Shown piece after piece: positions 1-5,678 of a stretch of DNA of 6,868 nt (its first letter is position 1; every line of letters starts with the position of its first letter). The notes beneath the pieces were generated by a model. The model saw nothing but the letters and a program-made list of their open reading frames with translations, made no database searches and was not told the origin of the DNA. This DNA comes from an uncultured Clostridia bacterium (GTDB lineage: Bacteria; Bacillota; Clostridia; Lachnospirales; Lachnospiraceae): NCBI GenBank assembly GCA_947178045.1, contig CAMWWR010000100.1, positions 1 to 6,868 of the forward strand. Reading direction: 5' to 3'. Position numbers and translations under genes: made by a program.

Positions 1-399
1 CGTGAGACACTGGCGGAGGGCAAAAGGAATTTTATGGACAATCCCAATGGAATCACATTGAACATTTATCTTCATATGCTGATTGAACTGCAGAATTATG
101 AGGAAATCCTGTCCCTTTATGAAACAGAAAGTTCTGTGAAGCAAATCCTGTTCCCACCGGCAGAGAAAAATCTTGGAGCATGGTGGACAATACTTTATGC
201 TGCAGAAGAACTGGGCGAGGCGGAGTTTGTGGAAAAACAGATGGCCGTTGTCATGGAATCTGGCAATAAAGAGGATGAATATTTTTATCTTACAATTTTT
301 CTCTATTCCTGCTTTCTTATTTATTTATCTTATGATCTTTTCTTCTTCCGGCCTTCCGATTTTCTGATCTTACGATCTTTTCCTCTTTCAGCCTTCTGA
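1..399 (+). CDS. 3' end of an unrecognised, probably helical protein; C-terminus runs into repeat array
   Basis: The frame is open from the first base and ends at TGA 397-399, giving 132 residues of a protein that starts outside the window. Residues 1-95 look like ordinary coding sequence: amphipathic helical segments rich in Glu, Leu and Tyr (for example LHMLIELQNYEEILSLYE, then WWTILYAAEELGEAEFVEKQ), reminiscent of TPR-type helical hairpins. I do not recognise the family and assign no function. The last 35-40 residues change character to Phe/Leu/Ser-rich sequence because the frame enters the 40-bp tandem array that begins near 326. The natural C-terminus may therefore have been lost or replaced, and the gene could be a decaying 3' end. 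No terminator hairpin is seen after the stop. The gene converges with the spore protein gene on the other strand. Confidence 0.5.
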   Translation, partial: RETLAEGKRNFMDNPNGITLNIYLHMLIELQNYEEILSLYETESSVKQILFPPAEKNLGAWWTILYAAEELGEAEFVEKQMAVVMESGNKEDEYFYLTIFLYSCFLIYLSYDLFFFRPSDFLILRSFPLSAF

Positions 400-530
400 T
401 TTTTTGATCTTACGGTCCTTTGACCTTCCAATCTTCCGACTTCTGATCCTTTCATCGTCCGGCTCTTCGATTTTCGGTCTTACGACCTTTTCATCTTCCG
501 AGCTTCCGATTCTTTTTCGATCTTTTTTCG
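326..530. repeat. Degenerate tandem array, period about 40 bp, about five units
   Basis: Pyrimidine-rich on the plus strand. The units can be laid out as 326-365, 366-405, 406-444, 445-475 and 476-515, followed by a degraded remainder to about 530. A typical unit begins GATCTTACGATCTTTT and ends CTTCCGATTTTCT. The fourth unit is shorter by about 8 bp, consistent with loss of TTACGATC. Units differ at several positions each, so the array is old or has diverged. The period is not a multiple of three, so it does not encode a regular peptide repeat. It fills the space between the stop of the partial gene (inside unit 2) and the spore protein stop. No spacers or conserved palindrome are present, so it is not a CRISPR array. 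Confidence 0.75.
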
Positions 531-552
531 ATTCAGCCTGCTGCAAGCATGA

Positions 553-765
553 TTACTTGCCGAGCATAGCCTCCTCCTGTCTCTTGATCATCTGACGAAC
601 CATCTCACCGCCAACGGAGCCGTTCTGCGCGCTGGTTAAGTCGCCGTTATACCCTTCCTTCAACGGCACGCCAAGCTCCGATGCAACCTCCATCTTGAAA
701 CGGTCCATTGCCTCTTTTGCCTGCGGCACTTCCATTCTACCGGATCCAGACTTATTACTTGCCAT
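553..765 (-). CDS. Alpha/beta-type small acid-soluble spore protein
   Basis: A 70-residue protein of the usual length for this family. Such proteins coat DNA in the dormant spore core, protect it from UV and chemical damage, and are degraded at germination to feed amino acid pools. Both family signatures are visible. One is FKMEVASELGV (residues 23-33), which contains the site cut by the germination protease GPR. The other is GDLTSAQNGSVGGEMVRQMI (41-60). The start at 765 is chosen because GGAGGTGA lies 5 bases upstream and family members begin MAxNxS. The frame is open further upstream to an ATG at 831, but that would add 22 residues foreign to the family and place the Shine-Dalgarno inside the gene. 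Expression is expected late in the forespore from the sigma-G-like promoter at 875-905. I could not assign a specific ssp letter. Confidence 0.95.
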   Translation of the reverse strand: MASNKSGSGRMEVPQAKEAMDRFKMEVASELGVPLKEGYNGDLTSAQNGSVGGEMVRQMIKRQEEAMLGK

Positions 766-770
766 AATCT

Positions 771-778
771 TCACCTCC
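771..778 (-). promoter_or_regulatory. Shine-Dalgarno of the spore protein gene
   Basis: The minus strand reads GGAGGTGA with 5 bases to the ATG at 765. This is a near-perfect anti-16S match, it fixes the start codon, and it suits a very highly translated spore protein. Confidence 0.85.
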
Positions 779-795
779 ATTATCGTATCTGTTGT

Positions 796-851
796 TTCCG
801 ACAGGGCCCGCTGTTCCTTCGTTCGTTTCATTTCTGAAAGCCCCGTCGGAA
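796..851 (-). promoter_or_regulatory. Structured leader of the spore protein mRNA (candidate)
   Basis: On the minus strand TTCCGACGGGGC (851-840) pairs with GCCCTGTCGGAA (807-796), a 12-bp stem with a single G-U. Directly inside its 5' arm, TTTCA-GAAA-TGAAA (839-826) forms a 5-bp hairpin with a GNRA-type tetraloop, so the two helices could stack. The element begins about 17 bases after the predicted transcription start and ends 17 bases before the Shine-Dalgarno, leaving the latter free. There is no U-run after it, so it is unlikely to be an attenuator. A role in mRNA stability is inference, and I do not recognise it as a known RNA family. Confidence 0.5.
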
Positions 852-874
852 CCTTTCGTTCTCTGTCGTGGTGA

Positions 875-905
875 TATTATGTGCAGGTTGAAAAATAATA
901 TTTCA
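875..905 (-). promoter_or_regulatory. Candidate sigma-G promoter of the spore protein gene
   Basis: The minus strand carries TGAAATA (905-899) and CATAATA (881-875) separated by exactly 17 bases. The -10 fits the sigma-G/sigma-F consensus CATNNTA, and the -35 matches four of five positions of GHATR. The expected start is near 868, giving a leader of about 103 bases. Sigma-G is the known regulator of alpha/beta SASP genes, so context supports the match. Sigma-F could also read it. Confidence 0.6.
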
Positions 906-991
906 GGCAGGCATGCTTTTTTCACAAGTAAATAATGCCAGCGCTTCCATGTTCCACGCAAAGTATTTTTACTATTTCTTCCGAGCAACAC

Positions 992-1054
992 CGATTTACT
1001 CAGAATTTCCGGGCTATTTAATCGATTCGCTCAGAGTTTTCCGGGCTATTTAAT
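992..1054. repeat. 31/32-bp direct tandem repeat in the divergent spacer
   Basis: Copy A (992-1022) and copy B (1023-1054) abut exactly. Each starts CGATT, continues CTCAGA and ends CCGGGCTATTTAAT. They differ by three substitutions and one extra T in copy B. The period is about three helical turns, so equivalent bases face the same side of the DNA. The repeat lies between the two divergent promoters. Confidence 0.85.
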
Positions 1055-1063
1055 AATGAAGCG

Positions 1064-1103
1064 TTTGAAAATCTCTGCTTTTCAAATTGAAAGAAATTCT
1101 TTC
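1064..1103. promoter_or_regulatory. Chain of three overlapping inverted repeats, candidate operator
   Basis: Three perfect inverted repeats overlap in 40 bp. TTTGAAAA-7-TTTTCAAA spans 1064-1086, TTTCAA-A-TTGAAA spans 1080-1092, and GAAAGAA-A-TTCTTTC spans 1089-1103. The last ends one base before the proposed -35 box (1105-1110) of the lipoprotein gene, a typical position for a repressor or activator site. AT-rich sequence makes short palindromes likelier by chance, so function is inference. Confidence 0.4.
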
Positions 1104-1104
1104 G

Positions 1105-1133
1105 TTGCGCGCAGTCTGACGCTATGTTAAAAT
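1105..1133 (+). promoter_or_regulatory. Candidate sigma-A promoter of the lipoprotein gene
   Basis: TTGCGC (1105-1110) and TAAAAT (1128-1133) are 17 bases apart. The -10 matches five of six consensus positions. The -35 matches only three, which would fit a promoter needing an activator at the adjacent inverted repeats. The expected start is near 1140, giving a leader of about 78 bases. Confidence 0.4.
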
Positions 1134-1207
1134 GTCAATAATCGTTACAAAGGTCCGCCGCGCCGTCCCGGACAAGCTTCTTCTGCAATATAAGGCGGCG
1201 CAGAATC

Positions 1208-1212
1208 GAGGA
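1208..1212 (+). promoter_or_regulatory. Shine-Dalgarno of the lipoprotein gene
   Basis: GAGGA followed by five bases and ATG 1218. It is a moderate match, and it supports the chosen start because the lipoprotein signal peptide begins right there. An upstream hairpin (1160-1167 with 1194-1201, 8 bp with one G-U) ends 6 bases before it. Confidence 0.6.
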
Positions 1213-1217
1213 ATTTT

Positions 1218-2936
1218 ATGAAAAAATCAAAACAGCTACTTTGCGCGGCTCTGCTCGCCTCCGTTACTCTGACTCTGACCGGCTGCGGAAAGGCCGGTAC
1301 GCTTTCCAAACCAACTTCCGGCGACACGGCAGCCCCGGTATTCAACCAGATGCTGCTGAATGATTATCAAAAGCTTCTTGTCGCAGGCGTGCCGACGAGT
1401 GTTTCCGCCACCGAAGCTTCTGTGTTCGGCCTGCGCACCGCCCTTATGATCGACGGCATGGTTCAGGAGAACAGCTACCGCCGCGAGACGCCGATCGAAT
1501 TTGATATCGGCGCGAATTACACTTCTCTCAGCGGAGTTGTTACCTTCCGCGGAAATAATTACCGTTCAAGCGCGGTGTACGGAACCGCCTCCATCACCAG
1601 CAGGCAGTTCGATTCCAAAAAATCCTGGTCGGTCAAGACCGGAAAGCTTCAAAAAACGGTAAAAAGCGGCTACTGGACGGGCAGTTGCTGGACAGGGCAG
1701 CCTCTGATCGTCCGTTGGGACGCTGCAGCCCGCCAGTCTATGAACATGTACGCCCAGAAGAAGCAGAAGGAAAATCTCGTCGAGGTTATCTACGCGACGG
1801 CGGACGGGCGCATCTACTTCCTTGATCTGGAGGACGGCTCCAAAACGCGCGACACAATCTCCCTCGGCTTCCCGATCAAGGGCACGGGCAGTATTTATCC
1901 GAGCGGCATCCCGCTCTACTTTGTCGGAGCTGGCGATTCCATGGGTGAAAAATGCGCCCGCACCTTCGTTATCAATCTGCTGAACGGGGAAATTCTATAT
2001 GAATACGGCTATGATGATGTATTTTCCGAGCGCACGGACAACGATCATTTCACTGCATTTGACTCCTCGCCGCTGATTGATGTGGAGACCGATACGCTGA
2101 TTCAGCCGGGAGAAAACGGTATCCTGTATATTACGCACCTGAATACGGTCTACAACGGCGTCTCTGTTTCCATCAACCCGGATGAGGTGATCAAATGGCG
2201 CTACACAACCGACCGCTCCCGCGCGGAGGAGAACACCTACTGGCTCGGCATGGAGTCGTCGGCAGTCGTCTGGAAGGGCTATCTGTATGTGGCGGACAAC
2301 TGCGGCGATCTGATCTGCCTCGACCTGAATACGATGGAGGTCGTCTGGGTTGCCAACACACTGGACGACACAAATTGCTCCCCTGTGCTCGAGGAGGATC
2401 CGGAGACGGGCACCGCCTATATTTATATTTCGACCTCTCTGCACTGGACACAGAACGATTCTGCCCAGGGCGAGATTCCGATCTACAAATTTAATGCGGC
2501 CACCGGCGAGGTGATCTGGCAGCGCTCCTACCCGTGCTATACCGTATCCGGCGTTTCGGGCGGCGTGCAGTCCACCGCTCTGCTCGGCCAGAACAAGCTC
2601 TCCGATCTTGTCTATTTCACGATTGCCCGAACAGGCAGCGAAAAGAAGGGCAAGCTGGTAGCTCTGAATAAAAAGACGGGCGGGGAGGTCTGGAGCTGCG
2701 ATATGTCGAACTACACCTGGTCGAGCCCGATTGCGCTCTATGACGCCGCGGGCAACGGCTATGTGATCGTGTGCGATTCCACCGGAAATATGTATATGGT
2801 CGACGGCCTGACCGGCGATCTCTATGACACGACGAACCTCGGAGGCGACAATATCGAGGCCTCCCCGGCAGCATTTGAAAACACGATCGTCGTCGGCACA
2901 CGCGGCAAGAAAATCTATGGAATCGTGGTAAAATAG
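1218..2936 (+). CDS. Secreted lipoprotein with PQQ-like beta-propeller repeats
   Basis: A 572-residue protein. Residues 1-22 form a lipoprotein signal peptide (MKKSKQ, a hydrophobic stretch, then lipobox L20-T21-G22-C23), so Cys23 should be lipid-anchored on the outer face of the membrane. Residues 24-95 are a linker with little recognisable content. From about 100 onward the chain shows repeated beta-strand units of the PQQ-like (quinoprotein/BamB-like) type. Clear copies are GRIYFLDLEDG (197-207), GYLYVADNCGDLICLDL (354-370) followed by EVVW, KFNAATGEVIW (424-434), KLVALNKKTGGEVW (479-492), and the closing blades around 513-536 and 552-570. The fold suggests a binding or scaffold propeller. 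Gram-positive members have no settled function, and the sequence gives no proof that PQQ is bound. The gene appears to be transcribed alone, followed by hairpins at 2947-2982 and 3034-3059. Confidence 0.85.
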   Translation: MKKSKQLLCAALLASVTLTLTGCGKAGTLSKPTSGDTAAPVFNQMLLNDYQKLLVAGVPTSVSATEASVFGLRTALMIDGMVQENSYRRETPIEFDIGANYTSLSGVVTFRGNNYRSSAVYGTASITSRQFDSKKSWSVKTGKLQKTVKSGYWTGSCWTGQPLIVRWDAAARQSMNMYAQKKQKENLVEVIYATADGRIYFLDLEDGSKTRDTISLGFPIKGTGSIYPSGIPLYFVGAGDSMGEKCARTFVINLLNGEILYEYGYDDVFSERTDNDHFTAFDSSPLIDVETDTLIQPGENGILYITHLNTVYNGVSVSINPDEVIKWRYTTDRSRAEENTYWLGMESSAVVWKGYLYVADNCGDLICLDLNTMEVVWVANTLDDTNCSPVLEEDPETGTAYIYISTSLHWTQNDSAQGEIPIYKFNAATGEVIWQRSYPCYTVSGVSGGVQSTALLGQNKLSDLVYFTIARTGSEKKGKLVALNKKTGGEVWSCDMSNYTWSSPIALYDAAGNGYVIVCDSTGNMYMVDGLTGDLYDTTNLGGDNIEASPAAFENTIVVGTRGKKIYGIVVK

Positions 2937-2946
2937 GGTGTGCGCA

Positions 2947-2982
2947 ATCGAGCAGGGGGAGGGGCTTTCTTCCCTGCTCGAT
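2947..2982 (+). terminator. Hairpin after the lipoprotein gene
   Basis: ATCGAGCAGGG (2947-2957) pairs perfectly with CCCTGCTCGAT (2972-2982) around a 14-base loop, 10 bases past the stop codon. No U-run follows, so it may be a weak or factor-assisted terminator, or an end-protecting hairpin, with the next hairpin acting as backup. Confidence 0.5.
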
Positions 2983-3033
2983 CGAGTAGCGGAATGCTTT
3001 TCTCCGCTGCCCGCATGTCGCTATAAGCAAATC

Positions 3034-3059
3034 AGGCAGGCGGTATTTGCCGCCTGCCT
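3034..3059. terminator. Bidirectional hairpin terminator between convergent genes
   Basis: AGGCAGGCGG (3034-3043) and CCGCCTGCCT (3050-3059) form a perfect 10-bp GC-rich stem with loop TATTTG. On the plus strand TTCAATTTGTT follows. On the minus strand GATTTGCTTAT follows, 13 bases after the SH3 gene's stop. The U-tracts are interrupted in both directions, but the position between two convergent stops favours a shared terminator. Confidence 0.65.
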
Positions 3060-3072
3060 TCAATTTGTTCAT

Positions 3073-4179
3073 TTAATCGTAATAATCCTCATGTCCGGTG
3101 CGGTCCGACGTCCTGCGATGGTAACGCATCATGTCGTCGCTGCATTTCTTCATCAGCTTCTTGGCCGCGAGCGCGTCCTTGTTCATGAAGCGTACATCCC
3201 CTCCGAAGCGTACCTCGATCAGGCGTACATCCGAATTGTCATAAACCTCGCCCCTGCCGAAATACTTGTGAATGACAAGATCATGCTCCCGGAGATCTTC
3301 GATCTCATCCCTGAGCGCCTTGCGCTCCGCACTTTCTCTCGCGGCGTTGATCTTGACCTCCTCGGAATTTCCTTGGTTGACATAGGCGTATGCACCGTCC
3401 TCTTCTCCCGTTGTCTTCTTCAGATAGACATCCTGGTAGACCTGCTCCGCCTGCGTCTCCCGGTGGCTGTTGGACTTTGTCCTGACCTCCGGCTTTCTTC
3501 TGCCCCGGCTGTTATCGTCCTCCGGCTCCTCCTCGCCCTCTTCAATCTTCAGCTTTTTGAGCTGCGCCATTTTGCGGCTCGCCGCTCTGTTCGCCGCCTG
3601 CGTCTTCTGAGATTTCAGGAAGATCAGCGCGCCTCCCGCAACGATCGCGACAATGATGGCCGCGATAACTCCGCCGTTCACGCCGGGCTTCTCCTCCTCC
3701 GAATCCCCGGCCGGTGCAACAGTCGGAGTCGGGCTTGTCTGCGGTGTCGGCGTAGGCCTCGGCGTCGGCGTAGGCTCCGGTGTCGGCGTCGGCTCCGGCG
3801 TTGGCTCCGGCGTAGGCGTGATGGCCTTATCCGTCTTCGTCACATAGCTGCTCGTACAATACCCGACGATCTCATCCCCGTCGCGCATAAAACGCACCTT
3901 GTACCATACCTTTGTGCCCACCATCTCCTCGCCGATGATCGTCACCCGGTCCCCGGCCTTCAGCTGCACATTCTCTCCGCCGTGCGTGACCCTGTCATTG
4001 TCCTCGCCCGCGCCCACGCGCACATTCACCCTGCCGTCCGCAACTCCCTCATAAAACATGTCTGTATAGTCCTCCGCATAAACCGCAGCCGGAGGAAGCA
4101 GTGACACTGTGCCGGACGTCAGCCCGGCCAGCCCCAGACATAATCCAAACCGCAAAAGATTCTTTCTGTATTTTTTCAT
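3073..4179 (-). CDS. Membrane-anchored SH3-domain protein with Thr/Pro linker and UvrD-tail-like cytoplasmic segment
   Basis: A 368-residue protein. Residues 1-35 are a signal peptide ending VYA before Glu36. Residues about 48-115 resemble a bacterial SH3 domain (VNVRVGAGEDNDRV, VQLKAGDRVTIIGE, WYKVRF, GYCTSSYV), a module that usually binds cell-wall peptides. Residues 121-152 are a (TPTPEP)n linker typical of wall-spanning segments. Residues 170-188 are a transmembrane helix followed by a Lys/Arg-rich stretch, placing the C-terminal half in the cytoplasm. That half is charged (KIEEGEEEPEDD at 211-222, a probable helix at 276-298). It ends with HKYFGRGEVYD (304-314), IEVRFGGDVRFM (321-332) and ALAAKKL, which resembles the Tudor-like tail of PcrA/UvrD. 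The start at 4179 is supported by AAAAGGAG 8 bases upstream. The gene has its own promoter and a downstream hairpin, so it is monocistronic. The overall role is unknown. A link between wall and cytoplasm is inference. Confidence 0.8.
   Translation of the reverse strand: MKKYRKNLLRFGLCLGLAGLTSGTVSLLPPAAVYAEDYTDMFYEGVADGRVNVRVGAGEDNDRVTHGGENVQLKAGDRVTIIGEEMVGTKVWYKVRFMRDGDEIVGYCTSSYVTKTDKAITPTPEPTPEPTPTPEPTPTPRPTPTPQTSPTPTVAPAGDSEEEKPGVNGGVIAAIIVAIVAGGALIFLKSQKTQAANRAASRKMAQLKKLKIEEGEEEPEDDNSRGRRKPEVRTKSNSHRETQAEQVYQDVYLKKTTGEEDGAYAYVNQGNSEEVKINAARESAERKALRDEIEDLREHDLVIHKYFGRGEVYDNSDVRLIEVRFGGDVRFMNKDALAAKKLMKKCSDDMMRYHRRTSDRTGHEDYYD
3724..3819 (-). repeat. Repeats encoding the Thr/Pro/Glu linker
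   Basis: Short in-frame repeats built on ACNCCN and GAG/CCN codons encode TPTPEPTPEP, then further TPTP, TPEP and TPRP units (residues 121-152 of the SH3 protein). Such tracts change length by slippage and keep an extended chain across the cell wall. Confidence 0.85.
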
Positions 4180-4187
4180 GACATATT

Positions 4188-4195
4188 CTCCTTTT
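4188..4195 (-). promoter_or_regulatory. Shine-Dalgarno of the SH3 protein gene
   Basis: The minus strand reads AAAAGGAG, 8 bases before the ATG at 4179. It supports that start, which also gives a proper signal peptide. Confidence 0.75.
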
Positions 4196-4256
4196 ATCTA
4201 AAACACTGCGAATAACCTGCAGCACATTTCTACATAATACAACAGATTCCCTTTCT

Positions 4257-4285
4257 ATTCTATCAGTGTCTTAGCATTCTGTCAA
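4257..4285 (-). promoter_or_regulatory. Strong sigma-A promoter of the SH3 protein gene
   Basis: The minus strand carries a perfect TTGACA (4285-4280), a 17-base spacer and TAGAAT (4262-4257, five of six). TG sits one base before the -10, making it an extended -10 promoter. It starts just 7 bases past the ATPase stop, so the SH3 gene can be expressed independently of the upstream ATPase. The expected start is near 4250 and the leader is about 70 bases. Confidence 0.8.
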
Positions 4286-4292
4286 AAGGATT

Positions 4293-5597
4293 TTATTGAA
4301 TTTTGCCTGCCATCCATGTAATGAACTGCTGCGCGGTACGTCCGGACCGTCCGCCGTTCCTCATTTCCCATGCGTTTGCCTGCTGCAGAAGCTCCTCCTC
4401 GCGAAGTCCGAAATTATCGTACGGGGCGGCGAGACGGCGCACAATCTCAAAATATTCCTTCTGCGTCGGCGCACTGTAATTGATGCTGATGCCGAAGCGT
4501 GCCACCAAGGAAAGCTTCTCCTGCATGGTGTCGGAATGATGCAGCTCATCCTGTGTCATATCCGAGCGGTCGCCCCAGGTCTCGCGGATCAGATGTCTGC
4601 GGTTGGAGGTCGCATAGATCAGCACGTTGTCCGGCTTCGTCTCCAGCCCGCCCTCGATCACCGCCTTCAGATATTTGTATTCAATCTCAAATTCCTCAAA
4701 CGACAGATCATCCATATAAATGATAAAACGGTAATTTCTGTTTTTAATCTGCGAAATAACGGCGGACAGATCCTCGAACTGATGCTTGTATATCTCGATC
4801 ATTCGAAGTCCCCTATCATAATATTCGTTGAGAATCGCTTTCATGCTTGTGGATTTTCCGGTGCCGGCATCGCCGAACAGCAGCACGTTGTTCGCCTTCT
4901 TCCCCTCGACGAATGCGCGCGTATTCTCGACCAGCTTCTGCTTCTGCAGCTCGTAGCCGATCAGATCGTCCAGGCGCACCTCCTCCGTGTTCGTGATCGG
5001 CTGCAGCACGACGCGCCCCTCCTCGCGGCACACCCGAAACGCCTTGTTCAGCCCAAGCTTCCCGACGCCGTAATCGCGGTAAAAATCCGTTACGACGCGG
5101 AATACCTCATCCGTGTCCGACGCTGCCGCAATGCCGCGGCTCAGCGCCTGAACCTTCTCGCTGACATTGTGGTTGTAGCTGCGCTCGTTCTTGACGATCG
5201 CATGATAGTCCGTCACCGTCGCAAAGCAGTCAATGCCGAGCTCCGCCTCGACCGGCGCAAAATCATAGTGGAACAGCTCCTTGAAAATGACAAAATCGCC
5301 TCTGGCAAAGCGGTTGACCGTCCCCTCCTGCGCTCCCGTCTTCTCACAGCAGGTGCTGAACGGGTTCTCGGCCGTCGCCAACAGATATGCCAGATAATTC
5401 TGCCAGAGATTTTCGTCAAAGCCGTACTCTGTCGCCACATCGAGCAGACGGTGGATCTGCCCGTAGACCGCCGTCACGGTATCCTCCCGGTTCACCTGCC
5501 CCCGCTCATATTTCTCGATGATGTCCGCCAGGCAGAACAGAATACTGTCTTTGCGGATATTCTTATAAATCACTAACTTGGATAGCTTTTTGTACAT
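4293..5597 (-). CDS. AAA+ ATPase of the DUF815 type, function unknown
   Basis: A 434-residue protein. The N-terminal 210 residues are a helical domain without catalytic motifs. The ATPase core follows: [13 protein letters not shown] lead-in (214-226), Walker A GDAGTGKS (242-249), Walker B FIIYMDD (291-297), sensor-1 ATSN (329-332), an ARFG arginine motif (366-369), and a C-terminal lid with [10 protein letters not shown] (416-425). The spacing and the phrases [15 protein letters not shown] and [17 protein letters not shown] are those of DUF815 ATPases, widespread in clostridia and also proteobacteria. Their substrate is not established. The start at 5597 (MYKKLSK) is preferred because AGGAGG lies 5 bases upstream. 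An in-frame ATG at 5642 would add 15 Pro/Gly/Ala residues and put the Shine-Dalgarno inside the gene. argS lies 194 bp upstream on the same strand, with a strong hairpin between, so co-transcription is doubtful. Confidence 0.9.
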   Translation of the reverse strand: MYKKLSKLVIYKNIRKDSILFCLADIIEKYERGQVNREDTVTAVYGQIHRLLDVATEYGFDENLWQNYLAYLLATAENPFSTCCEKTGAQEGTVNRFARGDFVIFKELFHYDFAPVEAELGIDCFATVTDYHAIVKNERSYNHNVSEKVQALSRGIAAASDTDEVFRVVTDFYRDYGVGKLGLNKAFRVCREEGRVVLQPITNTEEVRLDDLIGYELQKQKLVENTRAFVEGKKANNVLLFGDAGTGKSTSMKAILNEYYDRGLRMIEIYKHQFEDLSAVISQIKNRNYRFIIYMDDLSFEEFEIEYKYLKAVIEGGLETKPDNVLIYATSNRRHLIRETWGDRSDMTQDELHHSDTMQEKLSLVARFGISINYSAPTQKEYFEIVRRLAAPYDNFGLREEELLQQANAWEMRNGGRSGRTAQQFITWMAGKIQ

Positions 5598-5602
5598 CGG
5601 GT

Positions 5603-5608
5603 CCTCCT
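5603..5608 (-). promoter_or_regulatory. Shine-Dalgarno that decides the ATPase start
   Basis: The minus strand reads AGGAGG, 5 bases before ATG 5597. No comparable site precedes the alternative ATG at 5642. Confidence 0.85.
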
Positions 5609-5617
5609 TTTTTCCTG

Positions 5618-5631
5618 TGCCCGGCCGGGCA
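5618..5631. promoter_or_regulatory. 14-bp perfect GC palindrome upstream of the ATPase gene
   Basis: TGCCCGGCCGGGCA is a perfect palindrome, 10 bases upstream of the Shine-Dalgarno. It could be a protein-binding site or form a leader hairpin. I could not find a convincing sigma-A promoter in the 194-bp spacer to anchor it. Confidence 0.35.
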
Positions 5632-5678
5632 GGCGCGGGCAATCTGTACAGCCTGAGGCGGCCATCACATTTTGCCGG

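Noticed and set aside
326..530. CRISPR array
   Set aside because: Units abut and diverge throughout; there are no unique spacers and no cas genes.
535..552. Terminator hairpin just after the spore protein stop (GCTTGCAGCAGGC)
   Set aside because: Only about four stable pairs with a tiny loop and no U-run follow; too weak.
404..595. Small plus-strand gene in the repeat array
   Set aside because: The product is a Ser/Phe/Leu translation of the tandem repeat that runs into the antisense of the spore protein gene.
553..831. Longer version of the spore protein starting at ATG 831
   Set aside because: The extra 22 residues do not fit the family, and the strong Shine-Dalgarno at 771-778 would lie inside the gene; start 765 is better.
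2938..4104. Long open frame on the plus strand opposite the SH3 protein gene
   Set aside because: The product is Arg/Leu-rich with no domain, no Shine-Dalgarno was found, and it mirrors the codon pattern of the real gene on the other strand.
4296..5576. Long open frame on the plus strand opposite the ATPase gene
   Set aside because: Antisense shadow of a clear AAA+ gene; no recognisable protein features.
5598..5642. Upstream start of the ATPase at ATG 5642
   Set aside because: It adds a Pro/Ala/Gly-rich segment encoded by the palindrome and Shine-Dalgarno region; AGGAGG points to 5597.
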